DNA of 64,000 nucleotides from Acidisarcina sp963790505 (GCA_963790505.1 CAWBOT010000005.1:1054001-1118000); one strand, 5' to 3'. Shown: positions 1 to 8,946, counted from the stretch's first letter. The notes: a model not told the origin generated them from the letters alone. Numbers and translations: made by a program.

Positions 1-186
1 GACGACCCAGACCTGCTCGGCGGCGGCCAGCGGCGCGAGCCGCTCCACGGTCTGCTGGATCATGCTGCGATGCCCATCCAGAACGAGCACCTGTTTAGCG
101 CGGGCGCGGCGGCTGAGCGGCCAGAAGCGGGTTCCGCTGCCTCCGGCGAGAATGATCGGGCGAAATTCGGTGTTCGCTTTCGTCAA
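1..186 (-). CDS. manC: Mannose-1-phosphate guanylyltransferase, N-terminal part (runs off the window)
   Basis: The reading frame starts at a TTG and shows the nucleotidyltransferase signature LAGGSGTRFWPLSRR followed by a Lys (K) a few residues later, the pyrophosphorylase loop that binds GTP and the sugar phosphate. This family makes GDP-mannose from mannose-1-phosphate in the cytoplasm. No ATG is available in frame; the TTG is preceded by GGAG with a 7-base gap, which decides the start. It lies 37 bases downstream of manA on the same strand, so the two probably form one transcript feeding GDP-mannose synthesis. Only about 62 codons are inside the window, so the presence of a C-terminal isomerase domain cannot be judged. 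Confidence 0.85.
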   Translation of the reverse strand, partial: MTKANTEFRPIILAGGSGTRFWPLSRRARAKQVLVLDGHRSMIQQTVERLAPLAAAEQVWVV

Positions 187-223
187 GTCGTGGCTCCGTA
201 TTTCAAATTTTAATGATTGCGGT

Positions 224-1204
224 TTAATTGCCGGGCTGAGGAACGATGCGAATCACTTCGGCTTTATCGGCAGTGTCCACTCGCCAACTGCCAGCGGAAG
301 CCGGAACGATCGCCGTCTGGCAGCGGCTCAGCGAGATCGGCCCTGATCCTTCGCAATGCAAAGTTGCTTCGCCTGCAGCTACAAAGAGTACCTTCGCACG
401 ATCCTGAAATTGTCCGTGTGCGCTTCCCAGTGTTTCGCCAGCAATGCCGTTGTCCAGGGTAAACCGGTCGACGCGGAAGTATGGCACATTGATCAGGTTG
501 ACGTGGCCATTTTCGGCGACTGATTTGATCTTTCCGGCGCGGGTCTTGAGCCGCATCGCCTCCATGGAGCGGTCGATGTGCAGCTCCCGGGGGCGACCGT
601 AATCGTACATGCGATAGGTGAGGTCGGAGTTCTGCTGAGTTTCGAGGAGCACGACGCCGGGCCCGATCGCGTGAACGGTGCCGGCATCGACAAAGATCAT
701 ATCCCGGCGCTCGACGGGAAGCCATGCAAGCAGATCTTCCAGAGTAGAGTCGAGGATCGAGGCACGGACTTGTTCCGGGTCGACTCCGGGCTTGATGCCG
801 AGCGCAACCTGCGCTCCGGGCTGGGCGTCGAGGGCGTACCAGCACTCTGTCTTGCCGCGCGGGTCGCCGTAGGCCTGGGCCATCTTATCGTCGGGATGGA
901 CCTGCACGCTGAGCTTTTCTTTGGGGAACAAGACCTTGACGAGCAAGGGAAACGCCCCGCCCGCATAGTTTTCGCCGAGTAGCTCCGCGCCGTGGGTCTG
1001 GGCAATGGCATCGAGCGCCTGACCTGCCAGGGGGCCGGTTTCGGCGACACATTGGTCGCCGGTGAGCCAGACCTCGCCGATCGGTTCGCCCGTCGTTTTG
1101 AAGTCAAACCACGGAGACAGATCTTCGAAGCCCCAGATGCGGGTGCGAAAGAACGGCGCAACCCGGAAGGGCTGAAGGGGAGTTTTGTCCTGAGGTGGAG
1201 TCAC
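224..1204 (-). CDS. manA: Mannose-6-phosphate isomerase, class I
   Basis: The 326-residue protein has the zinc-binding pattern of type I phosphomannose isomerases: Gln and His in VQVHPDD (about residues 100-106), Glu in GKTE (about 120) and His in DAGTVHAIGPG (about 178), followed by the family block ETQQNSDLTYRMYDYGR. The length matches the short Bacillus-type enzymes rather than the roughly 390-residue E. coli form. It interconverts fructose-6-phosphate and mannose-6-phosphate in the cytoplasm. The neighbour downstream is the guanylyltransferase, so the pair links central sugar phosphates to GDP-mannose for polysaccharide. Assignment is firm from the motifs; the operon is inferred from spacing. 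Confidence 0.93.
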   Translation of the reverse strand: MTPPQDKTPLQPFRVAPFFRTRIWGFEDLSPWFDFKTTGEPIGEVWLTGDQCVAETGPLAGQALDAIAQTHGAELLGENYAGGAFPLLVKVLFPKEKLSVQVHPDDKMAQAYGDPRGKTECWYALDAQPGAQVALGIKPGVDPEQVRASILDSTLEDLLAWLPVERRDMIFVDAGTVHAIGPGVVLLETQQNSDLTYRMYDYGRPRELHIDRSMEAMRLKTRAGKIKSVAENGHVNLINVPYFRVDRFTLDNGIAGETLGSAHGQFQDRAKVLFVAAGEATLHCEGSGPISLSRCQTAIVPASAGSWRVDTADKAEVIRIVPQPGN

Positions 1205-1374
1205 ACTTCATTTTAAGCTTTCCCGAAGTGCAGGGTCGAGCAAAATCTCCAGAGGGGACTCTGTCGCTTTGTCTTTTTAACGATTTAGCAACGTTTTGGC
1301 AGCGGCGAGCGTTGCCGCATTCGCGTGGGGATACACTGGGATTCGCTTTCGTTACGGCGAAAGGACGGGGTTGG

Positions 1375-2682
1375 ATGCGCCTCTGCGGTCTGTTATTTCT
1401 GCTCATCTTCCTGCCGATTCCGGGCCTGGCCGAGACCACGCCGACCGAGGCTGCGGCCATAGCTGCGGCGAGCAATGACCACGCAGCGTACACGCTGCCG
1501 CCGGAGAGGCTTGCCAAGGCCGAGGCGATTGGACGGATTCGCGTCGCGCTTACTTTCGGGGACCCCATCTGGCAAATTGCGTCGCTCATTCTGTTACTGC
1601 AGTCGGGCATCGCGAGACGCATGAGGAATGTTGCGGTGAAACTGTCGCCGAACCGTTGGGCGCAGGGTTTCTGCTTCTTTCTGCTTTTCGTGCTGGCGAT
1701 GACCCTGCTCACCCTGCCCATGGACATATATGCGCAGCATGTGCGCCTGTCGTATGGGCTCAGTGTGCAGTCGTGGGTGAGCTGGATTGGCGATCAGGCG
1801 AAGAGCTTCGCGCTGCTATATGTCTTTGGCGGACTGGGAACGATGCTGCTCTTTTTCCTAATCCGCAAGTCGCCCCGGGGGTGGTGGTTGTGGCTGTGGT
1901 TTCCGGCGGTTGTATTTACCGTGGTGACGATTTTTGCGACGCCCTACGTAATCGATCCGTTGTTCAACAAATTCGAACCGCTGGCGGCATCGAACCCCGC
2001 TCTGGTGGCTCAGTTGGAACGGGTGGTGACGCGCGGGAAGGGAATTGAGATTCCTCCGGAGCGCATGTTCCTGATGAAGGCCTCGGACAAGGTCACAACG
2101 CTGAACGCGTATGTCACCGGATTCGGAGCCTCGAAGCGGGTGGTGGTCTGGGACACTTCGATCGCCAAGGGCACACCGGACGAAATCCTATTCATCTTTG
2201 GCCACGAGATGGGCCATTATGTGCTGGGTCACATCGTTCGCGGCATGGTATTCGGCTTTGCTTTCATGCTGATCTTGTTTTTCCTGGGGTTTCATCTGGC
2301 ACAGTTCCTGCTGGGGCGATTTGGGCGAAGATGGGGCGTTGCGGATCAGCGGGACTGGGGCGCGCTGGTTGTTTACGTGCTGGTCGTCAGCGTTCTAGGT
2401 TTCGTGAGTCAGCCGATCCAGAGCGCGTTCAGCCGGGGAATGGAGCACGATGCCGATGTCTATGGCGAGGAGGTCATCCACGGTATCGTGGACGACCCGC
2501 AGGCCGCTGGCCAGGCGACATTCCAGATACTCGGCGAGAATTCGCTCGACGATCCCAATCCTTCCGCTTTCGTTGAGTGGTGGGCGGGTTCACATCCGCC
2601 GATCTGGTATCGCGCTGCCTTTGCAAAGCACTATGACCCGTGGGCGCCGCACGCTCAGCCGAAGTATTTTGCGAAGCCATGA
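1375..2682 (+). CDS. M48 family (Ste24/CAAX prenyl protease-like) membrane zinc protease
   Basis: The frame is open further upstream, but the ATG at 1375 has AAGGA nine bases before it and is followed by a hydrophobic leader (LCGLLFLLIFLPIPGLAE), so it is the preferred start, giving 435 residues. The zinc motif HEMGH sits at about residues 277-281 and the third ligand Glu in EHDADVYG near 357. The block VIDPLFNKFEPL is typical of the CAAX-protease N-terminal domain, and several membrane segments surround the active site. In bacteria such proteins are thought to act in membrane protein quality control; no prenylated substrate is implied. It stands alone between manA (divergent) and the riboswitch. 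Confidence 0.9.
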   Translation: MRLCGLLFLLIFLPIPGLAETTPTEAAAIAAASNDHAAYTLPPERLAKAEAIGRIRVALTFGDPIWQIASLILLLQSGIARRMRNVAVKLSPNRWAQGFCFFLLFVLAMTLLTLPMDIYAQHVRLSYGLSVQSWVSWIGDQAKSFALLYVFGGLGTMLLFFLIRKSPRGWWLWLWFPAVVFTVVTIFATPYVIDPLFNKFEPLAASNPALVAQLERVVTRGKGIEIPPERMFLMKASDKVTTLNAYVTGFGASKRVVVWDTSIAKGTPDEILFIFGHEMGHYVLGHIVRGMVFGFAFMLILFFLGFHLAQFLLGRFGRRWGVADQRDWGALVVYVLVVSVLGFVSQPIQSAFSRGMEHDADVYGEEVIHGIVDDPQAAGQATFQILGENSLDDPNPSAFVEWWAGSHPPIWYRAAFAKHYDPWAPHAQPKYFAKP

Positions 2683-2799
2683 GGGTTTGGACCGGTCTGT
2701 TCATTGCATCAACACCTTTGACGACAATGTTTCAATATTCTATAAAGAAGCTTCCGGCGCGATCTGCGCGCTGGACTTCTCCGGCCGGTGAGATTCTGC

Positions 2800-3045
2800 C
2801 GCCCGGGCACTTTTATCTGAAAACGCGACGGATGTTCGGGAAGACGGTGAAAGTCCGTCACTGCCCCGCAACTGTAAGCGCTCTGCCGTGCGTCTGGTGT
2901 TCAGGCAATCCCTCAGCAAATGAGAGGAAAGTCTGAAGTCGGCGGCGAAGATCGGGCCATAATGCCACTGGGCGCGAGCCTGGGAAGGCGGCCGGGTCGG
3001 GCGCAAGTCAGGAGACCGGTCCGGCTGCGATTGCCATAGCCACGT
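2800..3045 (+). promoter_or_regulatory. Cobalamin riboswitch
   Basis: The leader contains the conserved core CGGTGAAAGTCCG, then CACTGCCCCGCAACTGTAAG (about 2845-2878), GCCACTGGG near 2963, GGGAAGGCGG near 2981 and the B12 box AGTCAGGAGACC at about 3006-3017. These are the hallmark elements of the adenosylcobalamin aptamer in the right order and spacing. It lies directly upstream of the TonB-dependent receptor at 3070, the commonest position for this riboswitch. High cobalamin is expected to repress the receptor; the outer ends of the aptamer are approximate. Confidence 0.95.
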
Positions 3046-3069
3046 TCCGAGGGGGAACGAAGGAGCCTT

Positions 3070-5589
3070 ATGCCCGTCTTGCCACGGCCCCTGCGCCGCG
3101 CATTGCTATTCGCCTTTCTTCTGACGCTACAGCTTCCTATCGCAACGGCCCACGCCGCAATCGTGCATGGCACGGTCACCGATCCGCTGGGTGCGCCGGT
3201 CGCAGGCGCGACCGTGGCGCTGGTCCAAGATGGCAAGGTAATCACCAATAGCCTCACCGATTCTTATGGCGGGTTCACGATGAGCGTGGGCGTTGGCGGA
3301 CGCTTTTTCGTTCTCGCGTCGGGGCCGTCGTTTCGCCAGGTCAATACGCAGAGCTTTTACGCGGGGAAGCTGGATAGTGTGCAGCAGGACGTGGTGCTGG
3401 AAGCGGACACCGTCCGACAAAACATCGTGGTCACCGCGACCGGTATTCCCGCGCCGCAGGCTCAGACGAGCTCCTCGGTGTCGGTGTTGCATGCCGCCGA
3501 CCTGGAGAACCGTTTCTCGCTGGTCGACCCGCTGCGCCAGATCACCGGCGTTACCGTGGTGAGCAATGGGCAGTATGGCAGCGTCACTTCCACCTTTGTG
3601 CGTGGCGGCAATTCGGACGCCAACAAAGTGCTGATCGATGGTGTGACGGCGGAGAATATCGGCGGGCAGTTCGATTGGGCGAATGTCTCGACTACCGGCA
3701 TTGATACTGTCGAGGCCTTTCGCGGGCCTAACAGTGTGCTCTACGGATCTGACGCAGCAGCCGGGTTGTTCAGCATTACGACGCCGCGGGGCAGCACCCC
3801 GACGCCGTCGCTTTTCTACCAGGGCGATGCGGGGAATTACTACACCTATCAGAACCAGGTGCAGGCCGGGGGGACGAAGAACAAGGTCGACTACTACGGG
3901 GCTTTTTCGCGACTGAACAGCTCGAACGATATTGCGCAGACCCAGTACCATAACGTTGCATCGAGCCTGAATCTGGGCTGGGCGCCTACATCGACGACCC
4001 AGATTCGCGGCACGGCGCGCAACAACACGACCGCTATCGGTTTGCCGGGGGCTTATAACTTTTACCTGATTCCGAATGACGGCAAGCAGTCTGATCAGGA
4101 TCTGTATGCCAGCACTGTGATTCAGAACCAGACGACGGACAACTGGAACAGCTTCGTTCGGTATGGACTGACGCGCAAGCGCGAGCAGGCGGCGCAGTGG
4201 TATCCAGCAGGGATACCGATCACCACGGAACAGTTCGGCTCTCCGACGCTGAATTACTACGGACTGCCGGTGCTGATCAAGGGCGCCAACGGCTACCAGG
4301 TAACGGGACAGGCACAGCTGAACTCGGGATTCGGCAGTTATCCCAATTCGTCGGACATCTCCTCGAACCGCGACCAGCTTTATGCTCAGACCTCCTACAG
4401 GATTAATTCCAATGTCACGGCGCTGGGGAGCTTCCTGTATGAGAATGAACGCGGATCGAATAACTATCCCACTTATGACATCAGCCAGGCTGCGACGAGG
4501 GACAACTACGAGTACACGCTGCAGTTCTCGGGGCAGTACAAGAACCGGGTCTACTATCAGTTGGGCGGCGGCATTCAGAAGAACCATTTGTACGGCGTGA
4601 AGGGGACGCCGCGCGCGGGTGTCGCTTATTATCTGCAACGGCCGGGCACAGGCGTGTTTCACGGGACCAAGCTGACCTTCAATTTCTCCAAGGGCGTCCA
4701 GGAGCCTTCGCTGTCAGACCAGTTTGGCTCGCTTTATGACACGCTGCTGGGCCAGCCGGGAGGCGAAGCGGCGATCGAGTCTGCGCACATTGCACAAATC
4801 GGCGCAGAGCAGGCGCGGACGTACGATGGGGGCGTGGAACAAAGCATTCTCGATGAGAAGATGCTCTTCCGCGCTACTTACTTCCACAATGAGTTTGGGA
4901 ACCAGATCGAGTATGTGGACTCCTACCTGGTGCCGCAGTTGCTGCCGGGGTTGACGCCGGCGCAGCAGCAGCAGCTTGTCGCGGCGCTGCAGAACACGTT
5001 CGGCGCGTATCTGAACTCGCTGGCTTTTAGCGCCCAGGGGGTTGAATCGGAGATTCAGTATCAGCCAATTCCGGGTGTGTTCGTTCGCGCAGGCTACACC
5101 TATCTCGACGCCAAAGTACAGCAGTCGTTCTCGTCGGATGCGGTGAGTCCGAGCTACAATACCGGGCTGCCGGGAGGCGCTCCGCCGTCGTTCTCGACGA
5201 TTCCGATCGGCGCGAGCTCGCCGCTGGTCGGAGCGCGGCCGTTTCGGCGTCCGCCGAATACTGCGTTTGCCAGCGCGACGTATACGAAAGGCAACGTCAC
5301 GACAACGATCACCAGCGCCTACGCCAGCCGGAGCGACGACAGCACGTTTCTGGGAGGGTATGATTTTGCGGCAGGGAACTCGCTGCTGTTGCCAAATCGC
5401 AACCTGGATTCCGGATATTCTAAATTCAACCTGGGAGTGACTTATAAGCTCAACTCCTCGATGAGCATTTACACGCAGACGAATAACATGTTCAACCAAA
5501 GCCATATTGCGCCGATTGGGTATCCGTCGCTGCCGTTTACGGTGCAGGCGGGGGTGAAGCTTTCTTATGGGGGACATGCGACGCAGTAG
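3070..5589 (+). CDS. TonB-dependent outer-membrane receptor, probably cobalamin uptake (BtuB-like)
   Basis: The 839-residue protein begins with a signal peptide (cleavage expected after about residue 30, THAA). A carboxypeptidase-regulatory-like beta-sandwich follows (IVHGTVTDPLGAPVAGATV), then a plug domain with RGGNSDANKVLIDG and FRGPNSVLYGSDAAAG, and a long beta-barrel ending in FTVQAGVKLSYG. The start ATG has AAGGAG six bases upstream. The cobalamin riboswitch immediately before it says the substrate is a corrinoid; the receptor sequence alone would not. No btuF, btuC or btuD gene is in the window. The extra N-terminal sandwich domain is common in acidobacterial and Bacteroidetes receptors. 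Family is certain; substrate is inferred from the riboswitch. Confidence 0.9.
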   Translation: MPVLPRPLRRALLFAFLLTLQLPIATAHAAIVHGTVTDPLGAPVAGATVALVQDGKVITNSLTDSYGGFTMSVGVGGRFFVLASGPSFRQVNTQSFYAGKLDSVQQDVVLEADTVRQNIVVTATGIPAPQAQTSSSVSVLHAADLENRFSLVDPLRQITGVTVVSNGQYGSVTSTFVRGGNSDANKVLIDGVTAENIGGQFDWANVSTTGIDTVEAFRGPNSVLYGSDAAAGLFSITTPRGSTPTPSLFYQGDAGNYYTYQNQVQAGGTKNKVDYYGAFSRLNSSNDIAQTQYHNVASSLNLGWAPTSTTQIRGTARNNTTAIGLPGAYNFYLIPNDGKQSDQDLYASTVIQNQTTDNWNSFVRYGLTRKREQAAQWYPAGIPITTEQFGSPTLNYYGLPVLIKGANGYQVTGQAQLNSGFGSYPNSSDISSNRDQLYAQTSYRINSNVTALGSFLYENERGSNNYPTYDISQAATRDNYEYTLQFSGQYKNRVYYQLGGGIQKNHLYGVKGTPRAGVAYYLQRPGTGVFHGTKLTFNFSKGVQEPSLSDQFGSLYDTLLGQPGGEAAIESAHIAQIGAEQARTYDGGVEQSILDEKMLFRATYFHNEFGNQIEYVDSYLVPQLLPGLTPAQQQQLVAALQNTFGAYLNSLAFSAQGVESEIQYQPIPGVFVRAGYTYLDAKVQQSFSSDAVSPSYNTGLPGGAPPSFSTIPIGASSPLVGARPFRRPPNTAFASATYTKGNVTTTITSAYASRSDDSTFLGGYDFAAGNSLLLPNRNLDSGYSKFNLGVTYKLNSSMSIYTQTNNMFNQSHIAPIGYPSLPFTVQAGVKLSYGGHATQ

Positions 5590-5612
5590 TGCGCCTGTGG
5601 GAGTGAGCAAGG

Positions 5613-5648
5613 AAAAAGGCCAGCCCAGGAGGCTGGCCTTTGTGCTTT
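5613..5648. terminator. Hairpin terminator between convergent genes
   Basis: AAGGCCAGCC (5616-5625) pairs perfectly with GGCTGGCCTT (5631-5640) around a 5-base loop. An A-run lies on the left and TTTGTGCTTT on the right, so it can serve the receptor on the plus strand and the PIN gene on the minus strand. Confidence 0.85.
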
Positions 5649-6069
5649 ATAACGGAACTCGGTCGATGGGAACGATGAACTGTATTCCTGGAACGTTCAA
5701 CCCTTGCAAGCGGTTGTCGTTGGTGACGAAGAGGTCGATCTTCGCCGCCGCAGCGCAGGATAGCTGGATCGCGTCCGAAGCCTTCAGACTACGGTTCTGA
5801 CGTAACTCCGAATAGCGCCTCGCCGCCTCGACATCGAAGGACAGGATCGTCGCGGTAGCTTTGAGCGTGTCCTCATACTTCTGGCACAGTCCTAGATTTC
5901 CCTGCTGACGAGGCTTCACAAGGAGCTCGCCAAGCGTCATCGAAGATGTGATGAGTTGGTCGCCGCGTTTCATCATGCTCTGACGGAGAGCGCGAGCCAT
6001 TGGTCCCAACTTGTCCTGCGCCTCAAAGAAGTAGATGAAGACGTTCGTGTCCCAAAACACGCGGCTCAC
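5647..6069 (-). CDS. PIN-domain protein (probable toxin-type ribonuclease)
   Basis: The 140-residue protein opens with VFWDTNVFIYFFE, the first acidic motif of PIN domains, keeps an internal conserved Glu/Asp region, and ends with SLKASDAIQLSCA and DLFVTNDNRL, which carry the other acidic residues that bind magnesium. VapC-type members cut specific RNAs. It starts with GTG overlapping the stop of the upstream gene (GTGA), the arrangement of an antitoxin-toxin operon. The assignment to the PIN family is firm; toxin activity is inferred from size and context. Confidence 0.85.
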   Translation of the reverse strand: MSRVFWDTNVFIYFFEAQDKLGPMARALRQSMMKRGDQLITSSMTLGELLVKPRQQGNLGLCQKYEDTLKATATILSFDVEAARRYSELRQNRSLKASDAIQLSCAAAAKIDLFVTNDNRLQGLNVPGIQFIVPIDRVPL

Positions 6070-6563
6070 TCCCAGCCCTCACGCAATCTGGCCACATATT
6101 CGTCAGCATGTTCGTCTGCCCAGATTTCTTTGCCAGAGCCATAAAGCGCAAGGAGCGGATCAAGGGTGCGCTTTCGGGAGCCCCCTTGTTTGCTCCAAGA
6201 ATCCTGATACCACTTGAGCAAGTCGCCGTACCGAAGCGGGATTTCGTCGGGTTCTGGTACTATTTTGCCGCGGTCTCGACCCGGATGGTAGTCATCGCCA
6301 CTGCGAAAAAGTCGCCGGTAGCCTGGACGGGTTTCGTACAACATTCGATACGGCCCCGGATTCGGCGGCCGATTGGCCACGCAATGCTGGACCGCATGGA
6401 CGTAGACGCCGGGACGCCGTATATCAATGATCGCTTCTCTCGCTGCCCGCTCCACTATCTCAGCGGGTGTGAAATCAGCAGCAGTCGGATTTTCTCGGTG
6501 CAATAGAGCGGCGGCAATCCAGACCTCGTCAGCAACTTTAATTTGTGGCAATACAGTTGTCAT
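6066..6563 (-). CDS. Unrecognised partner of the PIN protein (candidate antitoxin or DNA-binding protein)
   Basis: I cannot name this 165-residue family with certainty. It has a helical N-terminal part (VADEVWIAAALLHRENP, then FTPAEIVERAAREA) that could be a winged helix, and a middle block with YVHAVQHCVANRPPNPG and RPGYRRLFRSGDDYHPGRD. It is larger than most VapB antitoxins. The ATG at 6563 has GGAGG seven bases upstream, which excludes the TTG two codons earlier that would sit too close. It overlaps the PIN gene by four bases and is preceded by a promoter with palindromes, so autoregulation is plausible. Function is inferred from context only. Confidence 0.6.
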   Translation of the reverse strand: MTTVLPQIKVADEVWIAAALLHRENPTAADFTPAEIVERAAREAIIDIRRPGVYVHAVQHCVANRPPNPGPYRMLYETRPGYRRLFRSGDDYHPGRDRGKIVPEPDEIPLRYGDLLKWYQDSWSKQGGSRKRTLDPLLALYGSGKEIWADEHADEYVARLREGWE

Positions 6564-6601
6564 AATCAATCCTCCGTAGGCTGCATGTCTCAGAGAAGTG
6601 T

Positions 6602-6630
6602 AGCATACAAATGTAATAATGTAGATACAA
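6602..6630 (-). promoter_or_regulatory. Promoter of the PIN module with two short dyads
   Basis: Read on the minus strand: -35 TTGTAT (6630-6625), 17-base spacer, -10 TATGCT (6607-6602). Two palindromes overlap it, TGTAGATACA at 6620-6629 over the -35 and TACAAATGTA at 6606-6615 over the -10. Both are TGTA/TACA half-site pairs, as expected for an autoregulated toxin-antitoxin operator. The stretch is AT-rich compared with its surroundings. Confidence 0.55.
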
Positions 6631-6648
6631 GCATTGAAGCATCAAATG

Positions 6649-6685
6649 CAAAAAGCCCCCGCATTTCTGCGAGGGCTTTTGTTCT
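6649..6685 (-). terminator. Terminator after groL
   Basis: On the minus strand AAAAGCCCTCGC and GCGGGGGCTTTTT form a GC-rich stem with the loop AGAAAT, ending in a T-run. It lies about 45 bases after the groL stop codon. The plus-strand side also ends in TTTTGTTCTT, so it may work both ways. Confidence 0.8.
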
Positions 6686-6725
6686 TGCTTTTGCGCTGAA
6701 GGCGCGATTGACTGGACGGCTAGTT

Positions 6726-8399
6726 CTAGTACATGCCTTCCATGCCGCCGCCGCCGTGGTTGTGTCCACCGCCGCCGGCTTCCTTCTTCTCGGGAATCTC
6801 CGAGACCATCGCTTCGGTCGTTAGCATGAGGCCGGCGATCGAGGCTGCGTTCTGGAGGGCGGTGCGGGTGACCTTGGTGGGATCGATGACGCCGGCCGCA
6901 ACCAGGTCTTCGAACTTGTCGGTGCCAGCGTTGTAGCCGTAGTTGTCGTTGGTGCTCTCGTGGATCTTGCCCACGATCACGGCACCCTCGACGCCCGCAT
7001 TGCCAACGATCTGGCGAAGCGGCTCTTCGATGGCGCGGCGAACGATCTGAGCGCCGATCTTCTCGTCACCTTCGAGCGTGGCGATCAGGGCATCGACTTC
7101 CTTGGCCGAGCGAACCAACGCAACACCGCCGCCAGCAACGATGCCTTCTTCAACGGCAGCGCGGGTGGCGTGCATGGCGTCTTCGACGCGGGCCTTCTTT
7201 TCCTTCATCTCGGTCTCGGTAGCAGCACCGACCTTGATGACAGCAACGCCGCCAACCAGCTTGGCCAGACGCTCCTGGAGCTTCTCGCGGTCGTAGTCGG
7301 AGGTGGTCTTGTCGATCTGGTTGCGGATCTCCTTGACGCGGCCTTCGATGGTCTTGGCGTCGCCCTTACCCTCGATGATGGTGGTGTTGTCCTTGTCGAT
7401 GGTGACGCGCTTGGCGCGGCCGAGGTCCTCGATCTTCACGTTCTCGAGCTTGATGCCGAGGTCTTCGGTGATGGCCTTGCCGCCGGTCAGCTTGGCGATA
7501 TCTTCGAGCATGGCCTTGCGGCGATCTCCGAAGCCAGGGGCCTTCACTGCGGCAACGTTCAGGGTTCCGCGCAGCTTGTTGACCACGAGGGTCGCGAGCG
7601 CTTCGCCGTCAACGTCTTCGGCGATGATCACGAGGGGCTTCGAGTTGCGGGCAACCTGCTCGAGCAGCGGCAGGAGGTCCTTCATCGAGCTGATCTTCTT
7701 CTCGTGGATCAGGATGTAGGGATCTTCGACCGAAGCTTCCATACGATCGGGATCGGTAACGAAGTAGGGGCTCAGGTAGCCGCGGTCGAACTGCATACCT
7801 TCGACGACTTCAAGCAGCGTCTCGAGGGTCTTCGACTCTTCCACGGTAATGACGCCGTCCTTGCCAACCTTCTTCATCGCCTCGGCAATGATGTTGCCGA
7901 TGGTCGAATCAGAGTTTGCAGAGATAGTGCCAACCTGGGCGATCATCTCGCCGGTTACCGGCTTGGAAAAGCGGGAGAGTGCTCCGCCGGTCACAACGCC
8001 GTTCTCATCGCGGGTGCCGACGATGGCCACAACGGCCTTGTCGATGCCACGCTTGAGGGCCATCGGGTTTGCACCAGCGGCAACGGTCTTGACGCCTTCG
8101 CGATAGATCGCCTGGGCGAGAACGGTTGCGGTGGTGGTGCCGTCGCCGGCAACGTCAGAGGTCTTCGAAGCTACTTCGCGGACCATCTGCGCGCCCATGT
8201 TCTCGAGGGCATTCGCGAGCTCAATTTCCTTGGCTACGGTGACGCCGTCCTTGGTGATGGTCGGCGAGCCGAACTTCTTCTCGATTACTACGTTGCGGCC
8301 CTTGGGTCCAAGGGTCACCTTGACCGCGTCGGCCAGGGTGTTCACGCCACGCAGAATCGCCTGACGAGAATCTTCTCCATGCAGAATTTGCTTTGCCAT
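6726..8399 (-). CDS. groL: Chaperonin GroEL
   Basis: The 557-residue protein is GroEL over its whole length: LGPKGRNVVIEKKFGSPTIT, the ATP-loop DGTTTATVLA with the catalytic Asp, the apical domain LLPLLEQVARNSKPLVII, and AGGGVALVR with AGTDKFEDLVAAGVIDP near the end. It forms the double-ring cage that folds proteins with GroES in the cytoplasm. The C-terminal tail is Gly-rich and ends GGMEGMY, but carries HNH and extra Gly residues before the usual GGM repeat. It follows groS by about 100 bases in the same transcript, controlled from the CIRCE promoter at 8920-8974. Confidence 0.98.
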   Translation of the reverse strand: MAKQILHGEDSRQAILRGVNTLADAVKVTLGPKGRNVVIEKKFGSPTITKDGVTVAKEIELANALENMGAQMVREVASKTSDVAGDGTTTATVLAQAIYREGVKTVAAGANPMALKRGIDKAVVAIVGTRDENGVVTGGALSRFSKPVTGEMIAQVGTISANSDSTIGNIIAEAMKKVGKDGVITVEESKTLETLLEVVEGMQFDRGYLSPYFVTDPDRMEASVEDPYILIHEKKISSMKDLLPLLEQVARNSKPLVIIAEDVDGEALATLVVNKLRGTLNVAAVKAPGFGDRRKAMLEDIAKLTGGKAITEDLGIKLENVKIEDLGRAKRVTIDKDNTTIIEGKGDAKTIEGRVKEIRNQIDKTTSDYDREKLQERLAKLVGGVAVIKVGAATETEMKEKKARVEDAMHATRAAVEEGIVAGGGVALVRSAKEVDALIATLEGDEKIGAQIVRRAIEEPLRQIVGNAGVEGAVIVGKIHESTNDNYGYNAGTDKFEDLVAAGVIDPTKVTRTALQNAASIAGLMLTTEAMVSEIPEKKEAGGGGHNHGGGGMEGMY

Positions 8400-8500
8400 T
8401 ACTTTGAATCTCCTAAATGCGTTCGGAGGTAAACTCCGTGACGCTTGAATTTCGAGATCAGAAATGAGAACGCCTCCCTTGAAGGAGGCGGCTGCAACGA

Positions 8501-8812
8501 CTACGACTTGAGGATGCCGAGGACTTCTTCCTCACGCATGATCAGGAACTCTTCGCCATCGATCTTGATCTCGGTGCCGGAGTACTTGCCGAACAGAATG
8601 CGATCCTTCGCCTTGACGTCCAGCGGGAAAACCTTGCCTTCGTCGTTCGACTTGCCTTTACCCACGGAGATCACTTCGCCTTCCTGCGGCTTTTCCTTGG
8701 CCGAGTCAGGGATAATGATGCCGCCACGGACGGTTTCGCCCTCTTCCACACGACGAACCAGAATCCGGTCGTGAAGGGGGGTGAAGGTGGTTGCTACGGT
8801 AGCTGTTGCCAT
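8501..8812 (-). CDS. groS: Co-chaperonin GroES
   Basis: The 103-residue protein has the GroES blocks FTPLHDRILVRRVEEGE, GGIIIPDSAKEKPQEGEV and DRILFGKYSGTEIKIDGEE, covering the mobile loop and the dome. It caps the GroEL ring. It is the first gene of the groES-groEL operon, 108 bases downstream of the CIRCE element. The start ATG is preceded by GGAG about seven bases upstream (AAGGAGAAGC on the minus strand). Confidence 0.98.
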   Translation of the reverse strand: MATATVATTFTPLHDRILVRRVEEGETVRGGIIIPDSAKEKPQEGEVISVGKGKSNDEGKVFPLDVKAKDRILFGKYSGTEIKIDGEEFLIMREEEVLGILKS

Positions 8813-8919
8813 TTCGTTGCTTCTCCTTCGCGCGAGTGTTCAGACTCGCGGATGTTGGTGAAATACTTGGTACTGTTCAAGGGGACGAAGGCGACTGCCC
8901 GATCGTTCATCGACACGCG

Positions 8920-8946
8920 TTAGCAGTGTCGCCTCTCGATTGCTAA
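8920..8946. promoter_or_regulatory. CIRCE operator (HrcA binding site)
   Basis: TTAGCAGTG, nine bases, GATTGCTAA. This matches the CIRCE consensus (TTAGCACTC-N9-GAGTGCTAA) at the outer TTAGCA and TGCTAA positions, with mismatches only at the inner ends. It overlaps the last two bases of the -10 box of the groES promoter, so a bound HrcA repressor would block transcription. The hrcA gene is not in the window. Confidence 0.9.

Noticed and set aside
6960..8432. A 490-codon open frame antisense to groL
   Set aside because: It mirrors a highly conserved gene; composition is that of a shadow frame and no family is recognisable.
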